A DNA stretch of 64,000 nucleotides from Sphingobacterium psychroaquaticum. Its GTDB lineage: Bacteria; Bacteroidota; Bacteroidia; Sphingobacteriales; Sphingobacteriaceae. The translations under genes were made by a program, and so were the position numbers. Positions within the stretch are counted from its first letter, which is position 1, and each line of letters opens with the position of its first letter. The notes under the pieces are model-generated. The model was not told the origin of the DNA and ran no database searches. It saw nothing but the letters and a program-made list of their open reading frames with translations. The stretch is taken from positions 62,001 through 126,000 of the forward strand of contig NZ_FXAU01000004.1 in NCBI RefSeq assembly GCF_900177625.1. Direction: 5' to 3'. This document shows, in pieces, positions 9,209 through 19,075 of this stretch.

Positions 9209-10348
9209 ATGGAACAGAAAAAAAAGTTTGAAAGTCTATTTGAAGGATACCTGAGTAATAAATATTCAACGGCCGATGTGGACCAAATCATTTCGGATAT
9301 CCCCAAGGACGAACTCCGGAGGCTAATCCTCCAGGAATTTTATGAAACAAAAGAGCCGAAGGTCGATAAAACACAGGTCCAACGTATCGTGGACAATGTA
9401 AAACTACAGTTAGATGAAATCCTAAGGAAACAACCAAAAAGATTAATCAACTACCGGACTATTGCATCCGTCGCAGCAGCAATTTTATTATGCTTATCCA
9501 TCGGATTTTACTTCCTCATGGACAAACCTAGCACCCCATCAATGATATCCAGCTATGTTGACCGATCTCCAGGCACATATAAAGCTACCCTCACATTAGA
9601 TGATGGCTCCAAGGTCGATCTTAATACGAGCAAAGGTGGTCTTAAGACAGACGACAATACAATCAGTTATGAGGATGGCTCCAGAGCCACTAGCAAAACC
9701 ACAGAGTTTGCAACGCTGGTAACACCACGTGGAGGTGAATACCGCATCACACTACCAGATGGCACAAAAGTTAGGCTGAATGCGGCAACATCTCTCACCT
9801 ACCCATTGCAGTTTACAGACTCAATCCGACAGGTTACCGTTGCCGGAGAGGCCTACTTTGAAGTAGCCCATAATGCCAAAAAACCTTTTGTTGTTAAAAG
9901 TGAACAACAATCGATTACGGTTCTCGGAACTAAATTCAATATAGACACCTACTCGGAAGTGGGCAAAACAAGAACAACCTTAGTATCAGGACGCCTTCAG
10001 CTACAGCAGTATGCAACAAATAAAAAAATAGTTCTTACGCCAGGACAGGAAGCGACCCTGAACAAAAACAGTTGGGCTGTTCAAGTCGTCGATACAGAAA
10101 ACAGCATCCTGTGGACAGAAGGATACATCAATTTAAACAAACAAAAACTGGAGCAAATCCTTTCAAATTTATCTAGATGGTATGACGTAGATTTTAGCAT
10201 TGTAGATCGTAAAATAGAACATTTGGTATTCGAAGGTGAGATTCCAAAAACCAAAAATCTTTCTACAGCTTTGGCTATATTGGAAAAAGCAGGTAATCTC
10301 GTGTTTGAAGAGAAAGGTGGCGTGATCAAGGTCACAACACGTCGATAA
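9209..10348 (+). CDS. FecR-family anti-sigma factor
   Basis: A 379-residue inner-membrane anti-sigma factor. Residues 1-80 are the cytoplasmic sigma-binding part, one membrane helix follows at about 84-104 (IASVAAAILLCLSIGFYF), and the rest is periplasmic. The FecR domain shows VTPRGGEYRITLPDGTKVRLNAATSLTYP and VAGEAYFEVAH, and a C-terminal DUF4974-like region (LSRWYDVDFSIVD... VFEGEIP) that contacts the STN domain of the partner SusC. It is 112 bp behind the sigma gene and 74 bp before susC, so the trio is a classic trans-envelope signalling module for sensing an incoming glycan. Confidence 0.93.
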   Translation: MEQKKKFESLFEGYLSNKYSTADVDQIISDIPKDELRRLILQEFYETKEPKVDKTQVQRIVDNVKLQLDEILRKQPKRLINYRTIASVAAAILLCLSIGFYFLMDKPSTPSMISSYVDRSPGTYKATLTLDDGSKVDLNTSKGGLKTDDNTISYEDGSRATSKTTEFATLVTPRGGEYRITLPDGTKVRLNAATSLTYPLQFTDSIRQVTVAGEAYFEVAHNAKKPFVVKSEQQSITVLGTKFNIDTYSEVGKTRTTLVSGRLQLQQYATNKKIVLTPGQEATLNKNSWAVQVVDTENSILWTEGYINLNKQKLEQILSNLSRWYDVDFSIVDRKIEHLVFEGEIPKTKNLSTALAILEKAGNLVFEEKGGVIKVTTRR

Positions 10349-10422
10349 AAAGCACGTACCAGCTAGCTAAAAACCTTGTCTTGCCATCCAAACGAAAGGG
10401 AGGATTAATATGATGAATCAAT

Positions 10423-13400
10423 ATGAAACGAAACGATGGCAGTCAAGGTATCGGAGCCCCTATATATCTATATGGGGGCACGCGGTTAGCACATTTACTT
10501 TCTTTAATCCTATTACTCGCGTTATTCTTGCCCGCAAAAACCTTTGCACAGCAAAAGGTTTATACGATTGAAATCAACAACCTTCCCATGGGGGAAGCCT
10601 TTAAAAAAATCAAAAGTAAAAGCGGTTTGACGTTTGTCCGCCTTAAAGGTGTCGTGGATAATGAGGAACGCATCACTGTCTCTTTAAAAAATGCCAGCCT
10701 ACAAGAAACCCTGGATAAAGTATTAACGACAAAAGGATATGAGTATACCATCGATGAAGATGTCATTATCATAACGGGTCGAAAAAAAATAAAAACTATA
10801 GCCACAAACGCACAAAAAAAACAACACACCATCACTGGCATCGTACGTGATACAGAAGGAAAGCCTCTACAAGCTGCCTCTGTCCGTACGAAGAACAATA
10901 TAAAAACATCAACTTATACCAACAAGGACGGTCGCTACATCCTCCAGACACCTTACGTCGAAGGAATGGTTCTTCTGGTCTCTTATGTAGGCAAAACATC
11001 CATTGAACACCACCCGCACACCATCGAAGATTTCGATATTGTATTAACAGATGATAAAAAAGAAATTGAAGAAGTTTCCCTTACTATTTCCACGGGATAC
11101 CAAGAAATAAATAAAGATCGCATGACGGGATCTTATACCGTTTTAACTGCAAAAGATTTTGAGAATAGCTCCTTCAAAAACTTGGATCAACTCTTGGAAG
11201 GTAACGTTGCGGGTCTATATTCGGTATCTCCAAATGGAGCGCCTGGCGCTGCTTCCCAGATCAGAATCCGAGGTGACAATTCAATTTCTGGAAACAAGGA
11301 GCCCCTTTGGGTGATCGATGGATTACCACTTCAACAGGGTGTTCCTTCGATTAACGATCTTACAAATGGAAATATCCAAGAATCTATTTTAGATCATGGA
11401 ATTGGAAATATTGCACCCAGCGACATCCATTCGGTAACCATCCTCAAAGATGCTGCAGCAACAGCCATTTACGGCGCCCGCGCCGCCAATGGTGTTATTG
11501 TTATTAAGACAAAAAAAGGAGAAACCGTTGGTAATGCCATTCATTACCTCGGGAATTACGGGATATCTACGGCACCCAAAATGAGCGCCTTTGGGTTTAT
11601 GAATGCGCGGCAAAAGGTAAATTTTGAAATCGACCTCATGGAAGAATTTCAACAACGAGACGAAAACGGAGGGCAAGTTTCCCGATTATGGGATGAATGG
11701 AAAAAAGGTATTATCAGTGATGCTCAATATTACAATAAAATAGAAGAACTAAGCAACGTGGACCAAGATTGGTTTAGTACTATTTATAAAACAGGTTTCT
11801 CCCAAAACCATGCCCTATCTATGCGTTCAGGTACCGAAAAAAGTTGGTTTTATAGCTCCCTGAACTATCGCGATCAACAAGGGGCATTACTATCAAATAA
11901 TTATCAGAGCCTGGGTGCAAATATCCGTGTCGGCCATCGCCCACATAAAGATGTTACGATAGACTTTCAACTTACCGGAAACTACCGTAACGCCAAAGAC
12001 CACAACTCGAGCGTAAACCCATTTGAATATGCGGTATTCGCCAATCCATATGAAAAAGCATACAATACGGACGGTAGCTATGCCTACGATCAAACCTGGA
12101 CAAACCAGCACAGTAATAACAACCTGGGTTTAACCTATCCCACATTCAATATTTTAAACGAGCTTAACAATACATTTAATAACCAGAAAGCTTCCGATAT
12201 TATATCGACATTGAACTTAGGCTGGAACATACATCGCACGTTGCGTGCAGAGGCGTATGGACGTGTTGGCTATGCCACCAACAATGGCGAGTATGGGGCC
12301 GCACCTGGCACATATACTTCAATGGTCAACTATTGGTCGCTCAGACCTTTCAACTCCACACTATACACCGAGCTTCCGCAGGAATTCAACCAGGGATACA
12401 TCCTGGTTTCTTCCGGCCAGGCAATCACATTCTCGAGCCGAGCATCACTCGCATACAACAACACTTTTTCCGACACGCATGCTGTTACTTTTTTTCTAGG
12501 AACAGAGATTGCGAGTAATGAGCCTAAAAACACCCGTTTCAAACTGGCACAGTATGATCCAGCATACTACTTTGGTTCGTTCCCAGACTACACGTGGAAT
12601 CCTGTTTTTGATAAATTTCTACAAGAAAGTGTCAAGCAATTAGGAACGTATGTTCAGGGCAACAAGGACAGAACGGCTAGTTTTATGTCTGCCGCAACAT
12701 ATAGTTTCCGAGATCGCTATGTCGTGAATGCCAATATTCGATTCGATGGCGCCGGCACAATTGATCCAAATAATCGCTTTACCCCCTTATGGTCAACAAG
12801 TGCACGATGGAACGTACATAAAGAAGCCTTTTTTAAGGCGCTCTTCCCCTTTGTGAACGAATTTGCTTTTAGAGGTGTCGTTGGATATACCGGGAACATC
12901 GATAAAAGAGCCCTCCCTTATCCGTGGTTGATTATATCCAACGGTAAATATGACGGCGACTATGTTGCGAACCAAATCTACTTTCCGAACCCCAGCATTA
13001 AATGGGAAAGAAAGATGGACCGCAACATCGGGATAGACTTCTCTTTATTTAACAATATTTTTAGTAGTAGCTTCAATTATTACGACAACATCACAGACAA
13101 CCTGCTGGGCACCATGAAATCACCTCCCTCCTACGGTAACCCACGCTTAGTGATGAATGGTCACAGCCTCAGCAATAAAGGTTGGGAGTTCAATTTCAAT
13201 CTTCGTTTGCCGCTCACAACTGAACTCCGTTGGACCACATCCTTCAATGTGTCCCATAATACAAATAGGGTAAAAAAATCAAATGCAAAAGATCCGACCG
13301 AATGGGAGAACAGTACAGTCATGAATATCTGGGCCGGTTTCACCGCCAATGACATCGAGCAATATGCTGTAGGCACCACATTTGGATATCGTTTTGCCGG

Positions 13401-14085
13401 CATTAATCCAGAAAATGGAGAACCGACATTCTTTCTTTCGGAATCAGCGCGCGCAGCCTATGCAAAATCCAATAACATCAGCATCGATCAGGCGCCTACA
13501 ACATGGGAAATGAACAATCTACAGATTCCAGGCGGACTTTCATGGACGCAATTTTTCCGGATGTCTATGGAGGAGATTGGAACAGTTCAACCGAAATACT
13601 TTGGAGGTTTTCGATCTACACTACAATGGAGAAAGATCGAATTACAAACCTCATTTGTGTATGCGATAGGTCAGAGCATGCGTCAATTTGACGGCAGTAA
13701 TTTCAGTTACCGAACTGAAGGTGGTACATCAGAGATGTATGGCCCCCGTAGAAATGTTTTACAAAGCACGGTTAACCGTTGGCGCGTGCCCGGAGATATA
13801 ACGGATTACCCGCGCTTTACCACAGGCGAATCAAATTATTTCATCATGAACACCGATAATAGATTTCAACGAGCAGACTATCTCGCGTTCAGAGACCTGG
13901 TATTAAACTATACCTTGGACAAAGACCTTATTAAGCGTTTCGGCTTACAATACATGCGAATCGGATTTCAAGTAGACAATCTAGCTGTATTCAGTAAGTT
14001 TAGATCGACCGACGTTACAACAGGAAGTGCTTTCGGATATCCACGAACGAGAAACTTCTTGTTCAATTTACAATTAACCTTCTAG
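10423..14085 (+). CDS. SusC/RagA-family TonB-dependent transporter with STN domain
   Basis: A 1220-residue outer-membrane transporter. A signal peptide ends near residue 42 (TFAQ). Residues about 46-120 form an STN (secretin/TonB short N-terminal) domain, then a carboxypeptidase-D-like beta sandwich (about 136-215, TGIVRDTEGKPLQAASV), a plug with LWVIDGLPLQ, VTILKDAAATAIYGARAANGVIVIKTKKG, and a 22-strand barrel ending in LQLTF. The STN domain marks it as the sensor partner of the preceding FecR and sigma factor. It imports oligosaccharides captured by the SusD partner, which starts 5 bp after its stop codon. The substrate is inferred to be the fucose- and mannose-containing glycan attacked by the neighbouring enzymes. 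Confidence 0.96.
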   Translation: MKRNDGSQGIGAPIYLYGGTRLAHLLSLILLLALFLPAKTFAQQKVYTIEINNLPMGEAFKKIKSKSGLTFVRLKGVVDNEERITVSLKNASLQETLDKVLTTKGYEYTIDEDVIIITGRKKIKTIATNAQKKQHTITGIVRDTEGKPLQAASVRTKNNIKTSTYTNKDGRYILQTPYVEGMVLLVSYVGKTSIEHHPHTIEDFDIVLTDDKKEIEEVSLTISTGYQEINKDRMTGSYTVLTAKDFENSSFKNLDQLLEGNVAGLYSVSPNGAPGAASQIRIRGDNSISGNKEPLWVIDGLPLQQGVPSINDLTNGNIQESILDHGIGNIAPSDIHSVTILKDAAATAIYGARAANGVIVIKTKKGETVGNAIHYLGNYGISTAPKMSAFGFMNARQKVNFEIDLMEEFQQRDENGGQVSRLWDEWKKGIISDAQYYNKIEELSNVDQDWFSTIYKTGFSQNHALSMRSGTEKSWFYSSLNYRDQQGALLSNNYQSLGANIRVGHRPHKDVTIDFQLTGNYRNAKDHNSSVNPFEYAVFANPYEKAYNTDGSYAYDQTWTNQHSNNNLGLTYPTFNILNELNNTFNNQKASDIISTLNLGWNIHRTLRAEAYGRVGYATNNGEYGAAPGTYTSMVNYWSLRPFNSTLYTELPQEFNQGYILVSSGQAITFSSRASLAYNNTFSDTHAVTFFLGTEIASNEPKNTRFKLAQYDPAYYFGSFPDYTWNPVFDKFLQESVKQLGTYVQGNKDRTASFMSAATYSFRDRYVVNANIRFDGAGTIDPNNRFTPLWSTSARWNVHKEAFFKALFPFVNEFAFRGVVGYTGNIDKRALPYPWLIISNGKYDGDYVANQIYFPNPSIKWERKMDRNIGIDFSLFNNIFSSSFNYYDNITDNLLGTMKSPPSYGNPRLVMNGHSLSNKGWEFNFNLRLPLTTELRWTTSFNVSHNTNRVKKSNAKDPTEWENSTVMNIWAGFTANDIEQYAVGTTFGYRFAGINPENGEPTFFLSESARAAYAKSNNISIDQAPTTWEMNNLQIPGGLSWTQFFRMSMEEIGTVQPKYFGGFRSTLQWRKIELQTSFVYAIGQSMRQFDGSNFSYRTEGGTSEMYGPRRNVLQSTVNRWRVPGDITDYPRFTTGESNYFIMNTDNRFQRADYLAFRDLVLNYTLDKDLIKRFGLQYMRIGFQVDNLAVFSKFRSTDVTTGSAFGYPRTRNFLFNLQLTF

Positions 14086-14090
14086 CTGCC

Positions 14091-15587
14091 ATGATCATGA
14101 AAAAAGCACGCATCATACTGCTGTTAACCGCATTAACCTTCATTTCTTGTAAGAAATTCTTGGAGATCGAACCTATTGGTGCCAAGTTTACAACGGAATT
14201 AACGGCCGTTAAAAGTATTCTTGGCGCTTGGTTATATAACTTCAAAAGTAATGGTCAGTTTACAAGTTCCTCCATCGATGCTCCCCCACCTTGGATTCCT
14301 TTACAATTCTCCTTCGAAAATACATTTACAGCATATGCCGATGTCTGGAATTTTCAGGAATGGAATAATAGATCGACTAGACTAACCGCAACCGAAAAAA
14401 GAATTCTCGACCGCGCAGTACTCCGCAATGATTGGCGCCGATATTACGATCTTATCGGATTAATGAACCTTGTTATTGCAGAAGCGAAGACAGCAAGCGG
14501 AACAGCGGAATTGCGCGCACAGCTACTAGGCGAAGCCTATATACAACGAGCATATTACTTCTTTAAACTGCTACAATATTATGCGCCGTTAAATGACCCC
14601 AATTTGGGTATTGTAATTCATACCGATATCTATCAGGATTTGGCGCATGCAAACCTTCAAAGACAGCCACAAGCCATGGCTTATAATCAAATTATAAGTG
14701 ATCTCGCAGAAGCAGAAAAATTATTAGGCACCTACCAACCAAAGGCAGACTATAATATCATGTTCAACAAAGACTGGTTCTTACGGATATCGGCACAATT
14801 CTACCTTTGGAAGGCTAGTTCAACAAATAATTCTGAGGATTGGCAGAAGGCCGCTAGCTATGCTAAACAAGCCATACACAATACAGGTGCAGGAGGCGCG
14901 CCGACACTTCCTTACACCGTCGAAAAACTCAAAACGACCGTATTTTATGGTTCCCTTACGGAAACTGTCACCGGCATCTATCCAGAAACGCTGTATTTTA
15001 TAGCAAATCGGATCGACAATGTATTAAATACCAAATGGACGTATGACCTGGATGTATGGAAAGAACTATACAAGGATGGTGATCTGCGGAAGACAAATTG
15101 GTTTTTACTCCCCACAAAATACAATGCCCCTTCCGAAACAATCTTACAAAGCGATATTAACCCTTCTCGAAAAATATCTGGATATATTTATCAGCCTCAG
15201 GCATTTCCTCTTCGCCTTGCTGAACAATGGCTTATTTGGACTGAAGCCTCCGCTATGGCGGGCGATATAACCACCGCACAAGAGCAGCTGCAAACATGGC
15301 GCAGCCTCCGGTATAAGGAAGGCACGTCCCTATCTTTGCCCAACACGGCAAAAGATATCCAACACGAAGTGTATCTGGAACGAAAACGTGAGTTTATTGG
15401 TGAAAGCGATATTCTGTGGCTCGATATGAAACGTTTTCATATCGCAAACAAAAGAAGTGCACAAAACTTCCATGCAACGCTCACCAATGACGATTGGCGA
15501 TACCAATTTCCAATTCCCGATGATGAAATAAAAGCAAATCCGACCATCGTCGTAAATCCGGGATGGTCGGATGCGACCAATTATTAA
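14091..15587 (+). CDS. SusD/RagB-family glycan-binding lipoprotein
   Basis: A 498-residue surface lipoprotein that forms the lid over the SusC channel. There are two possible starts (ATG 14091 and ATG 14097), both giving a short signal and lipobox FISC with the lipid Cys near residue 21 of the longer form. The N-terminal SusD/RagB fold with tetratricopeptide-like helices is seen in AYIQRAYYFFKLLQYYAP, and the C-terminal signature in EVYLERKREFIGESDILWLDMKRF and FPIPDDEIKANP. It begins 5 bp after susC, so the two are translated together. It is shorter and more divergent than the SusD at 24889-26442. Confidence 0.93.
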   Translation: MIMKKARIILLLTALTFISCKKFLEIEPIGAKFTTELTAVKSILGAWLYNFKSNGQFTSSSIDAPPPWIPLQFSFENTFTAYADVWNFQEWNNRSTRLTATEKRILDRAVLRNDWRRYYDLIGLMNLVIAEAKTASGTAELRAQLLGEAYIQRAYYFFKLLQYYAPLNDPNLGIVIHTDIYQDLAHANLQRQPQAMAYNQIISDLAEAEKLLGTYQPKADYNIMFNKDWFLRISAQFYLWKASSTNNSEDWQKAASYAKQAIHNTGAGGAPTLPYTVEKLKTTVFYGSLTETVTGIYPETLYFIANRIDNVLNTKWTYDLDVWKELYKDGDLRKTNWFLLPTKYNAPSETILQSDINPSRKISGYIYQPQAFPLRLAEQWLIWTEASAMAGDITTAQEQLQTWRSLRYKEGTSLSLPNTAKDIQHEVYLERKREFIGESDILWLDMKRFHIANKRSAQNFHATLTNDDWRYQFPIPDDEIKANPTIVVNPGWSDATNY

Positions 15588-15619
15588 CAATCAACGTTTC
15601 GCACTACAACTCAAAAACA

Positions 15620-17050
15620 ATGAACAATAAATATATATACCTATTCCTATTTTCCCTGCTATTCTCTTGCAAAGCCGACCGTGAGTCGCTATTGGACCTA
15701 GATTATAAAATAGATAAAGTCGTTTGCCAATCTAACAGCAATTATTTTATTGCTGACGGGGTTTCAGAGATCGGATTGGAGGTGAAATTATACACGACCG
15801 CAGGCTCATACACTGCTGTAAACGGCAAGCAGCAGCTTATCTATAAAGAGATTCCACAAGAAAGGTGGAAACACCATATTATTAAATTTTATGATAAGTC
15901 CGGCAAAGAATATCCTGCCAATTTTACTAGCACATCGATCTCGGCGGAAAAAATGGAATTTTATGCCGAAGTAGATGGCTTACGCTCGTCAAAACCCGTT
16001 TTACTCGAACAGGCTGAAAATCCCTTACAAGGAACCCCAATTTCACCTGTAAGTGACCCGTACTTTTATGAAGTATCCATCAGATCGGCACGACCTACCC
16101 CTGCCTTGAAACGCTATCCAATAATCTTTCATGTAATTGATACAGAACAATCAAAAAACCAATCCCAAGAATTAAACGCGGATGCTATTTATTACGTTCT
16201 TAATCAATACAACGCTATCTTCAGCAAACAGAACAACAAGGCTTCCAATGGCGCCAACGCCCATATTGAATTTGTTGCAGCCCTAAAAGATCCCAACGGA
16301 AAGTTACTGAAAGAAGCCGGAATAAACCGGACCTATCTCACGGACCAACAGAACTTAAATTTAAGTACGGAGTATATTCTGAATAGTCCATCGCTCTATT
16401 GGGATTATGATAAGTATTTAAACGTTTGGATTATAAACAACAGCAAGTGGTACAGCCTGGCAGAAATAGATCTATATCGAAGAGCTTTACCGTTTACCTT
16501 TAGGGAAGGCACTTATAATTCACAAAAACTACCGCTACCAGACTTCCTACCGGTGCAGTCACTAAATGCGTCCCAATTAGCAAACTGGAAGAAAAAACCA
16601 GACTACGTAGATCATGTCGGTTTAGTTTTCGTACGCACCGGTTTTTCACAATTGAAGCATGACTTCGTTGGACAACTCGCGGCATTTCTGGGTGTAATCC
16701 CGAATCGGCCTGCGAACGGAAATTCTACTCAACTTAATAATGGAAAATGGGTGGACGATTACTGTGAAGATACACCAACATTCAATCCCTACTATGCCAG
16801 TACGGCAAACGGTGGGATAGAACGCCTAGATTTCGGAAGCACGCGTAAGAAATACACGGCAAAAATAGCCCTAGATGGTAAGACGGGAAGCCCCGCATTT
16901 CCATGGATCACCTACAATTCTCAAAATGTAGGGGAGAAAAACTCGTTTAGTAGCACCATTACGCAAGATCAAGCGCAACGAATCGAATGGACCTTAAATC
17001 ATGCCGAAGCCCGACAAGCTTGGAGAAACCAAACAGCAATAACCCCGTAA
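15620..17050 (+). CDS. Lipoprotein resembling M43 zinc metalloproteases, catalytic motif lost
   Basis: A 476-residue lipoprotein; the ATG at 15620 gives a signal with lipobox LLFSC (Cys14). The layout resembles the pappalysin-like M43 lipoproteins found beside SusC/SusD in Bacteroidota: an N-terminal beta domain, a PIIFHVIDT strand, ALKDPNGKLLKEAGINR, and a late DDYCEDTPTF block. Where active members have HExxHxxG (for example AHELGHYLGL), this protein reads VGQLAAFLGV at about 350-359, so both His and the catalytic Glu are gone, and the next expected ligand is Pro. The alignment is by eye. If right, the protein is a pseudoenzyme that may act as a surface glycoprotein- or peptide-binding accessory of the SusCD complex. 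It is 33 bp after susD and closes the operon. Confidence 0.6.
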   Translation: MNNKYIYLFLFSLLFSCKADRESLLDLDYKIDKVVCQSNSNYFIADGVSEIGLEVKLYTTAGSYTAVNGKQQLIYKEIPQERWKHHIIKFYDKSGKEYPANFTSTSISAEKMEFYAEVDGLRSSKPVLLEQAENPLQGTPISPVSDPYFYEVSIRSARPTPALKRYPIIFHVIDTEQSKNQSQELNADAIYYVLNQYNAIFSKQNNKASNGANAHIEFVAALKDPNGKLLKEAGINRTYLTDQQNLNLSTEYILNSPSLYWDYDKYLNVWIINNSKWYSLAEIDLYRRALPFTFREGTYNSQKLPLPDFLPVQSLNASQLANWKKKPDYVDHVGLVFVRTGFSQLKHDFVGQLAAFLGVIPNRPANGNSTQLNNGKWVDDYCEDTPTFNPYYASTANGGIERLDFGSTRKKYTAKIALDGKTGSPAFPWITYNSQNVGEKNSFSSTITQDQAQRIEWTLNHAEARQAWRNQTAITP

Positions 17051-17125
17051 AAAGGTAAAACGAATGCTGTTTCATACGTCGTCTGAACCAACATAAGGCC
17101 TGTTGGCTCCACAAGGGGAGCGGAA

Positions 17126-17620
17126 CTAAGAAGATTTCAAATTCTTCTTGGCCGTCATGATTGCTTGAGCAAGCCCTTCGGCCTTATGTGACCCAATAAT
17201 ATAAGTCAAGCCTTCTTTGTCGGTTAGGTAAACCGCATCTTTACCGCCCGAATAGAAACGAATTTTACCGTTCTTATGCAGATTATAGACCGGATTATTA
17301 AAAACAAAAGTGCTGTAAGGTTTCAGTTCTACCTTGGCAATATTATACAAATCGATCTTCACTAATTTGGAAGACCAGAGCCCACTTAAGATTAAATACT
17401 TTCCATCTACCACCGTTTTATAGTGCACCATGTAGATCATAATGATCGACACGATAATGACCCCAACGCCAACAATAAAGAACAGCTGGCGTGAAGGTAA
17501 ATCCTCTAAATTGAGATAATATGCAACGAAACAAAATAAAGCCAAGATCATACGCACACTAATCCAAGTAGCGTCGCGTCCCAAATATTGTTTCTCTTGA
17601 AAAAGATATTGTGTTCCCAT
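17126..17620 (-). CDS. Membrane protein with two N-terminal helices and a PH-like domain
   Basis: A 164-residue protein not recognised by name. Two membrane helices are visible at about residues 20-36 (ISVRMILALFCFVAYYL) and 45-65 (LFFIVGVGVIIVSIIMIYM), followed by a soluble domain of about 95 residues with a strand-rich pattern (TVVDGKYLILSGLW..., FYSGGKDAVYL, YIIGSHK) ending in an amphipathic helix. This two-helix plus beta-barrel-like layout matches bacterial PH-domain (bPH/YdbT-like) proteins; that is inference. It lies 4 bp downstream of tilS in the same direction, so it is likely cotranscribed. Confidence 0.65.
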   Translation of the reverse strand: MGTQYLFQEKQYLGRDATWISVRMILALFCFVAYYLNLEDLPSRQLFFIVGVGVIIVSIIMIYMVHYKTVVDGKYLILSGLWSSKLVKIDLYNIAKVELKPYSTFVFNNPVYNLHKNGKIRFYSGGKDAVYLTDKEGLTYIIGSHKAEGLAQAIMTAKKNLKSS

Positions 17621-17624
17621 AATA

Positions 17625-18956
17625 CTATTTGCAAACTAAAGTAAACACTTTTTTTGTACTTCCTGTCATTTTATACCGATTATCCAACCGATAGTTTACT
17701 AACCAAATAATTTCGTCGTTCCCATTCACCAACAACAGTACTTCCTTTTTCTCAAAAAGATTAAGCTTCTCTTGTATGAAAAAATCACTCAACTTCTTCC
17801 TTCCCGACATCCCTAAAGGCACAAAATAATCACCTTCGCGCCAGTACCGCATATGCAAGGGGAAAATGAGCAAATCCGCATCAATTTGCGCAATCCCATG
17901 TTCCCGACAAACTTCTCCCTTCTCTTCATAGGATATGGTAAAATTCTTCCTGCCAAAAGAGAAAACAGTATCGCCTCTATTAATCGGTATCGATGTCACC
18001 TCCGTTTTGGCATCCAAAGGCCTCAATATGAGATAATCCCGATCCAGCAGTAACGCATAGGCGTCTGAATAAAAAACACGTCCTGGCTCGCCTTGAAACA
18101 CCCGTAGCAAATCACCAATCACCTCCTTCGTAAAACCCCAGGGACGAAACAACTCAAACAATAAAGGAAGATTATTCGTATGCGGTTCTATCTCCTCTTT
18201 TTTCACATATACCACTTCACCAGAACGATGGATAAACAGTCGCTCTCGAATAGGTGTGATAAAGGACTGCAATAAAGCATTTGTTTCTTGAAAATGTAGA
18301 ATATTTTGCTGCATCGTTTGCTCAAAATCAGGAGCAATATCCTTGAATTTAGGCACAATCTCTAACCGGATTTTATTACGCGCATACTTGGTTGAAAAAT
18401 TAGACTGATCATCTCGATACGAAAGCTGCAAGCGTTGTACAGCATCGAGAACTTCTGAAGCTGTTAAAAACAAAATCGGCCTAATAATGGTCCCTCTTTT
18501 CGACAAAATACCTTGCAATCCCAACAGCCCTGTGCCTCGTGTCAAATTCAATAATACCGTTTCGATATGATCGTTCAGATGCTGCGCTACAGCAATCCAT
18601 TTTGCACCGACTTCCTGTCGAAGACTTTCAAACCATGCATACCGCAAGTCCCGAGCGGCCATTTGTATGGATATCCCCTCCGCTTCGGCATAGCCAATGG
18701 TATCAAATCGGTTGGTATAAAAAGGTATGTTGTTCGCCGCTGCATAGTCTTGCACAAGCGCTTCATCCGCGTCCGCCTCTGCATCGCGCAATTGAAAATT
18801 ACAATGGGCAATCACACAATCGTAACCCGCAGTCACAAACAAATGCGCCATCAACATAGAATCTCGTCCACCACTCACGGCCAACACGACCTTATCCCCC
18901 TCCTCTATGTGAACAGTCTCCGTCAAAAAAGCATTAAACCGCTGTAGCAATTCCAT
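17625..18956 (-). CDS. tilS: tRNA(Ile) lysidine synthetase
   Basis: A 443-residue enzyme from the ATG at 18956, which places the PP-loop near the N-terminus as usual; a longer frame to 19016 adds 20 residues without family features. TilS attaches lysine to C34 of the tRNA-Ile with a CAU anticodon, using ATP, so that it reads AUA. The ATP pyrophosphatase loop is VLAVSGGRDSM; AQHLNDHIETVLLNLTRGTGLLGLQGI and FSTKYARNKIRLEIVP are further TilS signatures. A C-terminal domain (RYWREGDYFVPLGMSGRKKLSDFFIQEK) binds tRNA. It is essential in most bacteria. The divergent OstA-like gene starts 120 bp away. Confidence 0.96.
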   Translation of the reverse strand: MELLQRFNAFLTETVHIEEGDKVVLAVSGGRDSMLMAHLFVTAGYDCVIAHCNFQLRDAEADADEALVQDYAAANNIPFYTNRFDTIGYAEAEGISIQMAARDLRYAWFESLRQEVGAKWIAVAQHLNDHIETVLLNLTRGTGLLGLQGILSKRGTIIRPILFLTASEVLDAVQRLQLSYRDDQSNFSTKYARNKIRLEIVPKFKDIAPDFEQTMQQNILHFQETNALLQSFITPIRERLFIHRSGEVVYVKKEEIEPHTNNLPLLFELFRPWGFTKEVIGDLLRVFQGEPGRVFYSDAYALLLDRDYLILRPLDAKTEVTSIPINRGDTVFSFGRKNFTISYEEKGEVCREHGIAQIDADLLIFPLHMRYWREGDYFVPLGMSGRKKLSDFFIQEKLNLFEKKEVLLLVNGNDEIIWLVNYRLDNRYKMTGSTKKVFTLVCK

Positions 18957-19075
18957 GACCAAAGGTAACGAAAATCGGGAATACAACTTCACGGCTTTAC
19001 ACCTTCGTAAATTCACGTCTTAACATCTTCACAACTTTGCATTTTTTAACAATATATTTAATTATTTTTGTCTCC

